Shown: positions 19,789-28,336, counted from the stretch's first letter. The stretch: 64,000 nucleotides of DNA from Geothrix fuzhouensis (GCF_024609325.1 NZ_JANHMQ010000005.1:124001-188000); one strand, 5' to 3'. The notes: generated by a model from the letters alone, not told the origin. Numbers and translations: made by a program.

Positions 19789-19814
19789 TACCCCACTGCC
19801 CGGAAAGGGTTACA
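19789..19814 (-). promoter_or_regulatory. Candidate ECF promoter for the 482-residue protein
   Basis: On the minus strand TGTAACC (19814-19808) is followed by exactly 15 bases and GGTA (19792-19789), 37 bases before the start codon. The same TGTAACC-N15-GGTA pattern lies upstream of the ECF sigma gene at 21141-21116. Identical words at identical spacing in front of the sigma gene and its neighbour are what a shared sigma factor would need. The -35 box overlaps the end of the anti-sigma gene. Confidence 0.6.
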
Positions 19815-20550
19815 AGGACCGCCCTTCAAGCTGTGTCTGTACCCGGCGGACTACTTGAGGATCGGTGCCGGGAGCGTGCAGAAGGGTTTTCAACGCATCC
19901 AGAGCCCGCTGCTCTCGCAGAGCTCCAAGCAGGTCCACCAGAGCCAGCTGGACCCGTGTTGATGTCTGCCGGGGCAGGGAAGCGATCAGGTGCTCCCGAA
20001 CCTTTGGTTGACGGCCGAACAGGTAGAGCGCATCCACAGCTGCGAGCCGCACGGATTCGCTGGGATCCTTATCCAACAGATCCAGCATCGCCTCGGCGGG
20101 AGCAGGGTCCTCGGAATCGCCCTGGGAAGCGAGCATGATGCCAGCCATGCGCAGGCTTGGTCCGCCCTGGTGCAGCAGCGTGAAATCCGACCCGCGAGCC
20201 AGGCTTGTGATGTCGCTCCCACCGTGGGCCAGATAGCCGCCAAGGAAGCCGCCTCCGAGCAATAGCGCCGCAGCCGCAGCTTGGGGAAGCAGCTTCCACG
20301 GATGTCCCGAACGAGGATGGGGCGCCTCCGCCGCTTGCTCCAGTGCCTGGTAGAAGCGATTCCGCAGGGTGGGGCTCGGCTTCTCCAGCGGAAGCCCGTC
20401 CAATCGGAGCAGCAGCGCCATCAAATCGGCGGCCTCCTCCTGGCATTCCGGACAGGTCTCCAGGTGGGCTTGGAGAGCCACGCGGTCGACGGGGTCTAGG
20501 CCATCAACCAAGAGGCCAGGAAAACACTTCTCCGCCTCAGCGCAGTTCAT
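19810..20550 (-). CDS. Zinc-finger anti-sigma factor with C-terminal HEAT-like repeats
   Basis: A 246-residue protein. Residues ~1-45 form a putative zinc-binding anti-sigma domain with HLETCPEC (His-x3-Cys-x2-Cys) and an earlier Cys. A transmembrane helix (AAAAALLLGGGFLGGYLA) is near residue 100. The outer part contains helical repeats (VRLAAVDALYLFG, RVQLALVDLLGAL) that resemble HEAT repeats. It probably holds the cognate sigma factor at the membrane, with the repeat domain sensing or binding an outside partner. The ATG at 20550 overlaps the sigma stop as ATGA; an upstream in-frame ATG at 20637 lies inside the sigma gene. Confidence 0.85.
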   Translation of the reverse strand: MNCAEAEKCFPGLLVDGLDPVDRVALQAHLETCPECQEEAADLMALLLRLDGLPLEKPSPTLRNRFYQALEQAAEAPHPRSGHPWKLLPQAAAAALLLGGGFLGGYLAHGGSDITSLARGSDFTLLHQGGPSLRMAGIMLASQGDSEDPAPAEAMLDLLDKDPSESVRLAAVDALYLFGRQPKVREHLIASLPRQTSTRVQLALVDLLGALREQRALDALKTLLHAPGTDPQVVRRVQTQLEGRSL

Positions 20551-21092
20551 GAGAGGCCTCCCTGCAAATCCATGAAGACCGCTCTCAGCTCCTTCAAGGC
20601 TCGATGGACCTGGACCTTCACATTTCCGACACTGCACGCCATCAAGCCCGCCAAGTCCTTGTAGGCCAGATCTGGATTCCTGGAGAGCAGGAGGAGCTCA
20701 CGCTTGGTTGGATCGAGACGTTCAAGCGCCCACTTCAACCGGGCGGCATCCTGGCCCCGCATCAGGTGAATTTCAGCCCCGTCCAGATCATCGGGAATCC
20801 TCTCCTGGAGTCCCTCCAGTGGCAGATGGGCTCGAAGTGTCTGCAGGTGGTCACGGTGGACATTCCGGGCGATCTGCCACATCCAGGGGGCGAAGGGTGC
20901 GCCGGGGCGATAGCTGGATCGGTACCGCAGGAGGCGCAGAAACACGTCCTGCACGAGATCCTCGCTTAACCCGCGCTGCCCGGTCAGGCGCAAGAAGAAG
21001 TTAAAAAGGTGCAGGTGATGACGCTCGAAGACCAGGGCCAGTCGCTCCACACGACCCTCCCGGACCTGGGCCATGACTTCAGCATCCTCCAC
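20547..21092 (-). CDS. ECF-family RNA polymerase sigma factor
   Basis: A 181-residue sigma-70 family factor with only regions 2 and 4. Region 2: LFNFFLRLTGQRGLSEDLVQ, then DVFLRLLRYRSSY and the PWMWQIARNVHRD helix. Region 4: LDPTKRELLLLSRNPDLAYK, then LAGLMACSVGNVKVQVHRAL for -35 recognition. Translation starts at GTG with GGGAG just upstream. The overlapping anti-sigma gene follows, so the pair is made together. A TGTAACC-N15-GGTA sequence 24 bases upstream suggests autoregulation. The signal is unknown. Confidence 0.92.
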   Translation of the reverse strand: MEDAEVMAQVREGRVERLALVFERHHLHLFNFFLRLTGQRGLSEDLVQDVFLRLLRYRSSYRPGAPFAPWMWQIARNVHRDHLQTLRAHLPLEGLQERIPDDLDGAEIHLMRGQDAARLKWALERLDPTKRELLLLSRNPDLAYKDLAGLMACSVGNVKVQVHRALKELRAVFMDLQGGLS

Positions 21093-21115
21093 TGGCGAGT
21101 CTCCCTGGATCTATC

Positions 21116-21141
21116 TACCGGGGTCGGCGGGAATGGTTACA
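21116..21141 (-). promoter_or_regulatory. Candidate autoregulatory promoter of the ECF sigma gene
   Basis: TGTAACC (21141-21135) then 15 bases then GGTA (21119-21116) on the minus strand, 24 bases before the GTG start. It matches the element at 19814-19789 in both words and spacing. Autoregulation is usual for ECF factors with a linked anti-sigma gene. The short leader leaves room for the ribosome-binding site GGGAG. Confidence 0.6.
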
Positions 21142-21206
21142 TGGGTTTGGCCATCGAGTCGGAGAAGCCACGACCTGGCCATCCATCCTGTTGGGCGGAT
21201 TGACGC

Positions 21207-21554
21207 CTATGCCCGCCCTTTCCCTTCGAGCCTCACGAACCCGCCCCTCGCTAGCTCCCGGACGAACAAGGCCGTCCGCAAGACCGTGTCCGGTTCCCCA
21301 GGGAAGGCGGCGGCGATGGCCTGGACCACCTCCGCCACGGTGCGAACCCCGTCGCAGGCCTGCCATACGGCCGTGCCGCGGGCATCGAGCTTCACGCGGA
21401 AGTTGGGTCGCTTCATCAGCCGAACCACCCAGCCCCAGCGTGGCGACAGGATCTTGGGCCGGATCAGCACCAGGTTTCCGCCCTCGCCGGGCTCTGAGGC
21501 CAGGGCCTGGACTGGCACGAGGGCGAGGAAGGATTCATCGGGGAAGGTCGTCAT
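21207..21554 (-). CDS. PqqD-family protein
   Basis: A 115-residue protein. The central part RVKLDARGTAVWQACDGVRT followed by VAEVVQAI matches the PqqD-like winged fold that binds precursor peptides in RiPP pathways. No radical SAM enzyme, precursor peptide or other RiPP gene is visible nearby, so it may be one of the stand-alone PqqD-like proteins with an unassigned role. It lies downstream of the OPT transporter gene on the same strand but is separated from it by a strong terminator. Confidence 0.75.
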   Translation of the reverse strand: MTTFPDESFLALVPVQALASEPGEGGNLVLIRPKILSPRWGWVVRLMKRPNFRVKLDARGTAVWQACDGVRTVAEVVQAIAAAFPGEPDTVLRTALFVRELARGGFVRLEGKGRA

Positions 21555-21581
21555 GGTTTGCGTTCCGATGGGGAGGTGAAA

Positions 21582-21610
21582 GCGAAGGCCCGGCTAAGCC
21601 GGGCCTTCGC
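21582..21610 (-). terminator. Hairpin terminator after the OPT transporter gene
   Basis: GCGAAGGCCCGGC-TAA-GCCGGGCCTTCGC is a perfect 13-base-pair stem with a 3-base loop. It lies 45 bases after the transporter stop, between it and the PqqD-like gene. A T-run is not obvious, so termination strength on this strand is uncertain, but the stem is exceptionally stable. Confidence 0.75.
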
Positions 21611-21655
21611 GCGGGGGTCCGGGGGTGTGCGCGCAGCGCGGAACCCCGGAGGACA

Positions 21656-23770
21656 TCAGAAATTCGCACTCGGTGGCGCAGGCTCGTCGGCTTCGCCGGC
21701 GTTGGCCAGGGGCACCCGGATCAGGTAGACGGCGATGCCGGCCAGGATCAGCAGGCTGATCCAGAACATGCCCGGGTCGGCGAAGACCTTGTACTTCACC
21801 TCGAAGAAGGCGAAGGACGCGAAGAGCAGGCCCACCAGGGCCTCGCCGGCGATGAGGCCTGCGGCCAGCAGGACGCCGTTGTTCTCCACCCGCACCTTCT
21901 GGGCCTCGTTGAGGCCCCGCTTGGCGCCGATCATCTCCACGGCGCCCTTGATGAGGCCGCCGAGGAAGATGGCGAAGGTGGTCTCCAACGGCAGGTACAT
22001 GCCCACCGACACCAGCATGGGGCTCTTCACCTGCATGAGGATGAAGGCGAGGCCCATCATCATGCCGACGATGATGAGCGGCCAGGCCATCTTGCCTTCC
22101 ACGATGCCCTTGCTGAGCAGGGCCATGAGGCCGGCCTGGGGCGCGGCGAGCTGCTTGGAGCCGAAGCCGGCATCCAGGGAGAGCACGGCCTTCTTCTGAT
22201 CCGCGGGCAGCTGCTTCACCTGCTCCAGGGTGTAGGTCTGACCGTCGGGCGCCGTGACGATCTGCACCTGCTGGGCGGTCAGCTCGGCGATGCGCTTGGT
22301 GCCCTGGGCGGAGATGTCGCCTTCGTGCAGCACCATGAGGGGGATGAACAGCACCACGGAGGCCAGGGCCACGCCGATGAGGTCGCCCATCTCCATGCGC
22401 CACGGGGTGCCGCCCAGGATGTGCCCGGCCTTGAGGTCCTGCAGCATCTCACCGGCCACGGCCGCGCTCACGCAGACCACCGCGGCCACGCCCAGAACGG
22501 CAGCGACGCCCTCCTTGCCCTTCACGCCGAGGAGCACCATGACGAGGGCGGTGATCACCAGGGCCGTCAGAGTCAGGCCGGAGATCGGGTTGTTGCTCGA
22601 GCCCATGATGCCGACCAGGTAGCCGCTGATGGCCGCGAAGAAGAAGCCCAGGATCACCACCACCAGGGCCGCCACGAAGGAGACCAGCGGGCTCACCTGG
22701 AAGATGCGCCAGGTGATGAAGAACGTCACCAGGGCGGCGAAACCGAGGCCGAGCAGGACGTAGCTGAAGGACAGGTCCTTGTTGACGCGGTCCACCACGT
22801 GTTCGCCGGCGGCGGCCTTCTTCATGTCCGAGACGGAGCGGGTGAGGCCCGTGGCGAGGCTCTTGCGCATCTTGAAGAGGGTGAAGCCGGCGCCCACGAG
22901 CATGCCGCCGATGGCGATGGGGCGGACGATGAACTTCCACACGGAATACGACAGGGAGATCCAGTCACCTTGGGAGGCACCGTCAGGCAGGACGCCAGGC
23001 GCCAGGAAGTAGGTGATGATGGGCACCAGCAGTCCCCAGGCGATGATGCCGCCGGAGAAGTTCAGGGCGCCGAGCTTGGGCCCGATGATGTAGCCCACGC
23101 CCATGTAGGCGGGGCTGATGCCGGGGGAGCTGAGCAGCATGCCGCCTGCCACCTTGGCCTTCCAGGTGCCGACGAGGTTGATGGTGGTGGTCTTGAAGGC
23201 CACGAACCGCTCCCAGGTGCTGGCGAAGATCGAGATCTGCACCAGGGCCTGGATGACAGCGCCGATGCCCATGGCGCCGAACAGGAACTTCGTGCCGCTG
23301 CCCCCGCGGGCGCCGGCCTTGTGGATCTCAGCGGCGGCCACGCTCTCGGGATAGGGCAGCTCGGCGTCCTCCACCATCACGCGGCGGAGCAGGGCCACGA
23401 ACATGATGCCCAGCACGCCGCCCGCGAACATGATGAGGGCACTGGTGACGTAGTTGCCGGCCGTGAAGAACTTGGGCCAGATGCCGCTGATGGCGAAGGC
23501 CGGAATGGTGAAGATGGCGCCGGCGGCCACGGACTCGCCGATGCTGCCGACGGTTCGGGCCATGTTCTCTTCCAGGATGGTGCCCTTCATCAGCTTGATG
23601 AGGGCCATGCCGATGACCGCCGCCGGATAGGTGGCGGCGATGGTCATGCCGGCCTTCAAGCCGAGGTAGGCGTTGGCGGAACCCAGCACCACGGCCATGA
23701 CAAGGCCGATGAGCACCGCCCGCAGGGAGAACTCCCGCAGGTTCTGGTCGGAGGGGACAAAGGGTTGCAT
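21656..23770 (-). CDS. OPT-family oligopeptide transporter
   Basis: A 704-residue membrane protein with about 14-16 hydrophobic helices. The N-terminal region reads FSLRAVLIGLVMAVVLGSAN then AYLGLKAGMTIAATYPAAVI, characteristic of the bacterial OPT family. Later segments such as SSPGISPAYMGVGYIIGPKL also match. Family members move oligopeptides or metal chelates, driven by protons; the substrate here is unknown. AGGAG lies 6 bases before the ATG. It is divergent from the trmH-lnt-maf operon. Confidence 0.92.
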   Translation of the reverse strand: MQPFVPSDQNLREFSLRAVLIGLVMAVVLGSANAYLGLKAGMTIAATYPAAVIGMALIKLMKGTILEENMARTVGSIGESVAAGAIFTIPAFAISGIWPKFFTAGNYVTSALIMFAGGVLGIMFVALLRRVMVEDAELPYPESVAAAEIHKAGARGGSGTKFLFGAMGIGAVIQALVQISIFASTWERFVAFKTTTINLVGTWKAKVAGGMLLSSPGISPAYMGVGYIIGPKLGALNFSGGIIAWGLLVPIITYFLAPGVLPDGASQGDWISLSYSVWKFIVRPIAIGGMLVGAGFTLFKMRKSLATGLTRSVSDMKKAAAGEHVVDRVNKDLSFSYVLLGLGFAALVTFFITWRIFQVSPLVSFVAALVVVILGFFFAAISGYLVGIMGSSNNPISGLTLTALVITALVMVLLGVKGKEGVAAVLGVAAVVCVSAAVAGEMLQDLKAGHILGGTPWRMEMGDLIGVALASVVLFIPLMVLHEGDISAQGTKRIAELTAQQVQIVTAPDGQTYTLEQVKQLPADQKKAVLSLDAGFGSKQLAAPQAGLMALLSKGIVEGKMAWPLIIVGMMMGLAFILMQVKSPMLVSVGMYLPLETTFAIFLGGLIKGAVEMIGAKRGLNEAQKVRVENNGVLLAAGLIAGEALVGLLFASFAFFEVKYKVFADPGMFWISLLILAGIAVYLIRVPLANAGEADEPAPPSANF

Positions 23771-23853
23771 TGGTGCTCCTGAAAAGGCACGTAGGAAGAA
23801 AAGAAAGGTCGGATGGAGCGGTTAGTCTAATACATTGCGGATTTCCCCATCCC

Positions 23854-24621
23854 ATGACTCCCGCCCTCACCAGCAAGGCCAACCCGCGCTTCAGAGACCT
23901 CCTGGCCCGCCTCCGGCCCAGCGGGGCCCGGCGTGAGGCCACGCTGCTGCTGGGCGCGAAGCTCATCGAGACCTGGGCCGAAGCCCGACAGACCACCGCC
24001 GGAAAACGCCTGCGCCCAGCCCTCTGGATGAGGTTGCAACAGACCACTCCCCATCGGCTCGAGGCCGCCCTGGGCGTGGAGTCGCTGGTCCTGGGCGAAA
24101 CCCTCATGCGGGAGCTGGCCGACGCGGGCAGCCCCCCGGAGCACGCCCTGCTGATGGACCTGGGGTCCGAGCCTGCTGGGCCCTTGGCCGAGCGCGTCAT
24201 CGGCGCCTGGGGCATCCAGGATCCCGGCAACCTCGGCGCCATCCTCCGCAGCGGTGCCGCCTTCGGCTTCCAGGAAGCCCTGCTGGGGCCCGGCTGCGCC
24301 GACCCGTTCAGCCCCAAGGCCCTGCGGGGCAGCATGGGCGCCGCCTTCCTCCTGCCCCTGCGCCGGATGGAGAAACTGGAACACGATCAGGGCCACTGGT
24401 ATGCCCTTGATGGGGGCCCCGGTGCGGTGCCCCTGGCCGAGGCCGACCTCTCTGAACCCGTGCGCCTGTGGGTGGGCAACGAGGGGCACGGCTGGCAGGG
24501 GGTCGCCCTGCCCGAGGGCGTCCAGCGCCTCGCCATTCCCATCCAGGACATGGAAAGCCTCAACGCCGCCGTGGCCGCGGGGATCGCGTGCTACGAAGTC
24601 GCCCGGAGATCCTTGCGTTGA
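23854..24621 (+). CDS. TrmH/SpoU-family RNA 2'-O-methyltransferase
   Basis: A 255-residue SPOUT enzyme that methylates ribose in rRNA or tRNA with S-adenosylmethionine. The signature motifs of the C-terminal knot are present: GAWGIQDPGNLGAILRSGAA, then LGPGCADPFSPKALRGSMGA, then LWVGNEGHGWQGV and PIQDMESLNAAVAAGIACYE. The N-terminal ~95 residues form an RNA-binding substrate domain (FRDLLARLRPSGARREATLL). The ATG at 23854 is preferred; an earlier in-frame start would overlap the transporter gene's start. The stop overlaps the next start (TTGA). Confidence 0.9.
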   Translation: MTPALTSKANPRFRDLLARLRPSGARREATLLLGAKLIETWAEARQTTAGKRLRPALWMRLQQTTPHRLEAALGVESLVLGETLMRELADAGSPPEHALLMDLGSEPAGPLAERVIGAWGIQDPGNLGAILRSGAAFGFQEALLGPGCADPFSPKALRGSMGAAFLLPLRRMEKLEHDQGHWYALDGGPGAVPLAEADLSEPVRLWVGNEGHGWQGVALPEGVQRLAIPIQDMESLNAAVAAGIACYEVARRSLR

Positions 24622-26126
24622 CCCGTTCCACCCTCCTCCGCCCCCTCGAAACCGCCGTCCTGGCGGGGATCTTCGTGCTGGCCTTCCGCTTCCCCGGCGC
24701 CCTGGGGGGCTGGCTGGAGCCAGTCATGGCGCTGCTCTTCCCCCTGCTGTTGCTGGAGGGCCTGTTCAAGGGGCGCCACGCGATCTGGACCTGGGCGGCC
24801 ATCCTGGCGGGCCTCCTCCTTCTTTATGCCTGGGTGCCCCAGACCCTCGCCTCCAAGGGCGGCCTGCCCTTCGGCCTGGCCCTGCTGGGAACGGTGCTGC
24901 TGAGCCTCTGGGAGGCCACGGGGCTCTGGCTGGTGGCCCTGGGTTCGCGCTGGGCCTTCCGGCGCATCGGAGCCCTGGGCGCGGCCTGCGTCGCGGCCCT
25001 CCTCCTGCTCGGCTGGGAAGCCTGGGGGTTCCACGTCTACCCCTGGACCTGGGGCGCGGCCTTCGGCTCCTTCCCATGGACAGCCCGGTCCGCGGCCTTC
25101 CTGGGCGCGTCGGGCCTCTCGGCCCTGGCCTGGGGCGCAGGAGCCTGGACGGCGGCCCAATTGGCCCACGGTGCCCCCCTGCGCCGCACGCTGGCGGGAC
25201 CGGCCTTCGCGGTGGGGCTCATGGTCCTCCTGGGCGGGGCCTGGTTCCTCCTGCCGCGGGCAGCGGAACGGTCCCTGGACGTGGCCATGATCCAGCCCAA
25301 CTTCCCTGCGGGTGAGCGTTGGCCCGGCATGGAGACCGAGATGTGGCGGCGCAGCGATGCCTTGCTCAAGGCCCAGGGCTGGCCCCGCGCCGGGCGCGCC
25401 ACCCTGCTGCTGTGGCCCGAAAGCTCGGTACTCGGCCGGGACGACCGCCGTGCCGATGCGCGGTTGGCCGCCGAGGCTGCTTCCCGCGGCGTGGCCTGGC
25501 TCTTCGGGACCGAGGGCGGTCTCTACAACCTGGTGCGGGGCGAAGCCGCTGGCCGGCCCTCCTTCATCTTCGCCAAGACGGAGCCCATGCCCTTCGGCGA
25601 GCGCACGCCGGGCCCCGCGGCCTTCCGCCGGTGGCTGGACGGGAAGATGGGCTTCGTGTCCCAGGAAGCTGGGGAGCTCAAGGAAGGCTGCGCCTTCGCC
25701 GTGCCGACCCCCACTGGTGATCTGCGCGTGCATCCGCTCATCTGCAGCGAAGCCCTCCTCCCCGGGCGCACCCGCCGGGGCTTCGAGCTGGGCCACGCGG
25801 ACCTGCTGAGCAATCACACCAACGACGGCTGGTTTGATCGCAGCATCGCCACGGACCTGCACGCTGCGCAGATCCGGCTCCGGGCCACGGAGCTGGGCGT
25901 GCCCCTGCTGCGCGCCACGCTCACCGGCAAGTCCGGCGTATTCCACGAGGACGGCCACTTCGAGCTCTGGGGCGAGCCTCTCAGCGAAGGTGCCTACGCG
26001 GTGGAGCTGCGCTGGCGTCCCGTCCGCACCCCGGCGCGCTCGGCGTGGTTGCTCACGGGATTGATGGCGGTACTGGCTGGTGCGACCCTCCTGCTAGGAT
26101 GGAAGGTCCTGCCCCGGAAGGCCTGA
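24618..26126 (+). CDS. lnt: Apolipoprotein N-acyltransferase
   Basis: A 502-residue inner-membrane enzyme that adds the third acyl chain to lipoproteins. About six to seven transmembrane helices fill residues 1-220, followed by the periplasmic nitrilase-type domain. The catalytic triad is visible: Glu268 (LWPESS), Lys320 (FAKTEPMPFGER) and Cys376 (LICSEA). A last helix (AWLLTGLMAVLAGATLLLGW) anchors the C-terminus. Translation likely starts at TTG 24618, overlapping the previous stop as TTGA. The next gene's ATG overlaps this stop as TGATG. Confidence 0.92.
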   Translation: MTRSTLLRPLETAVLAGIFVLAFRFPGALGGWLEPVMALLFPLLLLEGLFKGRHAIWTWAAILAGLLLLYAWVPQTLASKGGLPFGLALLGTVLLSLWEATGLWLVALGSRWAFRRIGALGAACVAALLLLGWEAWGFHVYPWTWGAAFGSFPWTARSAAFLGASGLSALAWGAGAWTAAQLAHGAPLRRTLAGPAFAVGLMVLLGGAWFLLPRAAERSLDVAMIQPNFPAGERWPGMETEMWRRSDALLKAQGWPRAGRATLLLWPESSVLGRDDRRADARLAAEAASRGVAWLFGTEGGLYNLVRGEAAGRPSFIFAKTEPMPFGERTPGPAAFRRWLDGKMGFVSQEAGELKEGCAFAVPTPTGDLRVHPLICSEALLPGRTRRGFELGHADLLSNHTNDGWFDRSIATDLHAAQIRLRATELGVPLLRATLTGKSGVFHEDGHFELWGEPLSEGAYAVELRWRPVRTPARSAWLLTGLMAVLAGATLLLGWKVLPRKA

Positions 26127-26626
26127 TGGACCGTGATTTCCTCGTACCTGAGCCGTTGACGACCCCCCACGGCACCGTGGCCTTCTTCGACGAGACCTGG
26201 AGCGTGGATCCCCGCGAGCTCCAGATCTTCTTCCAGGCGGAAGAGGTCTACTGGACCGCGGACCGCACCATCGGGCAGTGGCGGCGGCTGCTGGCCTGCT
26301 CCCGTCTCCTGACGGCCCGGCTCGTGCCTGAAGGCCATCGGGGGGGCCGTTTGGTGGGCGCCACGCGCCTCTGGTCCGACCATGCCTACGAAGCCAAGCT
26401 CTACGATGTGGTGACGGCCCGGGACCTGATGGGCCAGGGCATCGCCTCCGAGCTGGTGAAATGGGCCCTGCGGCACCCCTGGGCCGGCGAGGTGCAGCGG
26501 TACGTCCTGGAGACCCGGGACGCCGCCGATTTCTACCCCCGGTTCGGGTTCCGCCTGGGGCAGGACGCCGACAGCTTCCACATGCGGGTGGGGATCGCCG
26601 AACTCGAAGAGCGGGGTCTGCGGTGA
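26126..26626 (+). CDS. GNAT-family N-acetyltransferase
   Basis: A 166-residue acetyl-CoA-dependent transferase. The fold is visible as LVGATRLWSDHAYEAKLYDV (beta-strands), then the acetyl-CoA loop ARDLMGQGIASELVKWAL, then YVLETRDAADFYPRFGFRLG. Substrate unknown; the motif style resembles small-molecule or peptide acetyltransferases with an FYxRFGF end. Start ATG 26126 sits in TGATG shared with lnt, and its stop overlaps the GTG of maf, so it belongs to a tightly coupled operon. Confidence 0.88.
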   Translation: MDRDFLVPEPLTTPHGTVAFFDETWSVDPRELQIFFQAEEVYWTADRTIGQWRRLLACSRLLTARLVPEGHRGGRLVGATRLWSDHAYEAKLYDVVTARDLMGQGIASELVKWALRHPWAGEVQRYVLETRDAADFYPRFGFRLGQDADSFHMRVGIAELEERGLR

Positions 26627-27246
26627 ACGAGACCCGGCCCGGCCTGCCGGAAACAGCCCTGAAACCCCTGATCCTGGCCAGCAGCAGCCCGCGCCGCCGC
26701 CATTGGCTGGAGGCCATGCGCATCCCTTTCGAGATCCAGGTTCCCGAAGTGGACGAGACACCCCTGCTGGACGAGGAACCCGGCGACCTGGTGCTGCGCC
26801 TGGCGGAACTGAAAGCCGAAGTGGTGGCTCACCGTCACCCCGATCGCTGGGTCATGGCCGCGGACACCACCGTGGCGGTGGACCACCACACGCTGAACAA
26901 GCCCGTGGATGTGGAGGACGCCGTGCGGATGCTGACCCTGATCCAGGGCCGGGCCCACCAGGTGCATACGGGCCTCTGCCTGCAGCGGAACGACGCTGTC
27001 CATAGCTTCGTGGACACGGCCCAGGTGGTCTTCCGGCCCCTCACCGAGGCGCAGATCCGCTGGTATATCCACACCCGCGAGCCCATGGACAAGGCGGGCT
27101 CGTACGCCATCCAGGGCATTGGGGCCCTGTTTATCGAGGGCGTGGAAGGCAGCTTTTCCACCGTCATGGGCCTGCCCGTGGAGCGCCTGGGCGACCTGTT
27201 CTTCCAGCTGGGCCTTCTCCGGCCCTGGCTGGGCCTGCCGCAGTAG
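26623..27246 (+). CDS. maf: Maf-family nucleotide pyrophosphatase
   Basis: A 207-residue house-cleaning enzyme that hydrolyses non-canonical nucleoside triphosphates. The N-terminal loop LILASSSPRRRHWLEAM is the family signature; further motifs are FEIQVPEVDETP, VMAADTTVAVD, LIQGRAHQVHTGLCL and DKAGSYAIQGIGALFIEGVE followed by GSFSTVMGLP. Maf proteins are also called septum-formation inhibitors from overexpression effects. The GTG at 26623 overlaps the previous stop (GTGA). It is the last gene of the trmH-lnt-GNAT-maf operon. Confidence 0.92.
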   Translation: MNETRPGLPETALKPLILASSSPRRRHWLEAMRIPFEIQVPEVDETPLLDEEPGDLVLRLAELKAEVVAHRHPDRWVMAADTTVAVDHHTLNKPVDVEDAVRMLTLIQGRAHQVHTGLCLQRNDAVHSFVDTAQVVFRPLTEAQIRWYIHTREPMDKAGSYAIQGIGALFIEGVEGSFSTVMGLPVERLGDLFFQLGLLRPWLGLPQ

Positions 27247-27755
27247 CCGGCCTGAGCCAACGCCAAGGTCTGAAATGGCTGGCAAAGAAGAGGTTCTGGG
27301 CAGGAATCTCGGCCATGGCCTGCCCTCCTGAGCATCGGAGGGAGTGGGCACGGGCCGTCAGCACCCGCCCTGGAGGAAATCGCCCCTTTGAGGGAGCCTT
27401 AGATAGACCACCAGAAAATCCCCTAAATGTCTGGAACTTCCTCAGAAAAAATAGGTAAACAATCTAGGTCCACTGATCTATCATCGTGACTTGCGACACA
27501 ATCCATCAGAATTGTCGCCCCAGTGGGCCCTGCCCCCTGGTTTGGAATGTGGTTCGGTTTCTTGTTCCAGACAACATTCCACCGACACCCCCCGGCGGAG
27601 GCGCCGGATTGCGGGGAGACCCTTTCCCGAACCTCGGCGCGTGCCAGAATCTCCGCAACCCACACCCTCCAGACCCGGCCCGCATCCACCCGTCCCACTG
27701 TTCCCGATGGCCCTCCCGCTCCCTTCGTGAGACCGCGTTTTCCATGGGGTTGTGC
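27247..27755. other. Non-coding gap upstream of the ACIII operon
   Basis: About 500 bases with no convincing gene. A stem CCCTCC-TGAGCATC-GGAGGG (27323-27342) may end the maf operon. An AT-richer stretch at 27400-27500 and an inverted repeat TGGAATGT...ACATTCCA (27543-27581) are the only other structure. This is where the promoter of the 13-kb respiratory operon must lie. I could not fix -35/-10 boxes with confidence. Confidence 0.5.
27323..27342 (+). terminator. Possible terminator stem-loop after maf
   Basis: CCCTCC (27323-27328) and GGAGGG (27337-27342) form a 6-base-pair GC stem with an 8-base loop, 77 bases after the maf stop. There is no T-run, so intrinsic termination is uncertain. 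Confidence 0.35.
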
Positions 27756-28319
27756 ATGCACCTATTTGATCGAGCGTTCCGCTTCGTCCTGCCGGCCGGG
27801 GGGGTGGCGGTCCTGCTGACGGTACTGGCCGTGGGCTGGTTCACCCAGCCGGACCGCTTCGCCAAGGGCTATGCCCCCGAGCAGCCCATCCCCTTCTCCC
27901 ACGAGCTGCACGCCGGCACCCTCCGGATGCAGTGCCAGTACTGCCACTCCGGCGTGGACAAGTCCCGGGTGGCGGGCATCCCGAGCGTGGATCTCTGCAT
28001 GGGTTGTCACAAAGTGACCAGGACCGACCGGCCGGCCATCCAGAAGCTGACGCAGATGGCCAACTCCGGCCAGCCCCTCCTCTGGCAGCGGGTCCATACC
28101 CTGCCGGACCACGTCTATTTCGACCACCGACCCCACGTGAATGCGGGCATCACGTGTCAGAGCTGCCACGGCGAGGTGCAGACCATGAAGGTGCTCACCC
28201 GCGAGATGGGCATGCGCATGGGCAACTGCCTGGCCTGCCACCGGGATCCCCACGCCGCGCTGCCCGCCGGCTCCAAGATCACCAGGGGCGCCGAGAATTG
28301 CGCCGCCTGCCACCGCTAG
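27756..28319 (+). CDS. actA: Alternative complex III pentaheme cytochrome c subunit ActA
   Basis: A 187-residue protein with one N-terminal membrane helix (FVLPAGGVAVLLTVLAVGWF) and five CxxCH heme c sites: CQYCH, CMGCH, CQSCH, CLACH and CAACH. Five hemes match ActA, which accepts electrons within ACIII on the periplasmic side. The ATG at 27756 has GGGG just upstream; an in-frame ATG at 27744 would add four residues. It opens the operon that continues through actB-actF and the caa3 oxidase. Confidence 0.93.
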   Translation: MHLFDRAFRFVLPAGGVAVLLTVLAVGWFTQPDRFAKGYAPEQPIPFSHELHAGTLRMQCQYCHSGVDKSRVAGIPSVDLCMGCHKVTRTDRPAIQKLTQMANSGQPLLWQRVHTLPDHVYFDHRPHVNAGITCQSCHGEVQTMKVLTREMGMRMGNCLACHRDPHAALPAGSKITRGAENCAACHR

Positions 28320-28336
28320 ACCGGGAGCTCTGGACG

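Noticed and set aside
27486-27755. A longer N-terminus for ActA starting at 27486
   Set aside because: The extra 86-90 residues are Pro-rich without a signal or domain, and the membrane helix expected at the N-terminus follows the ATG at 27744/27756.
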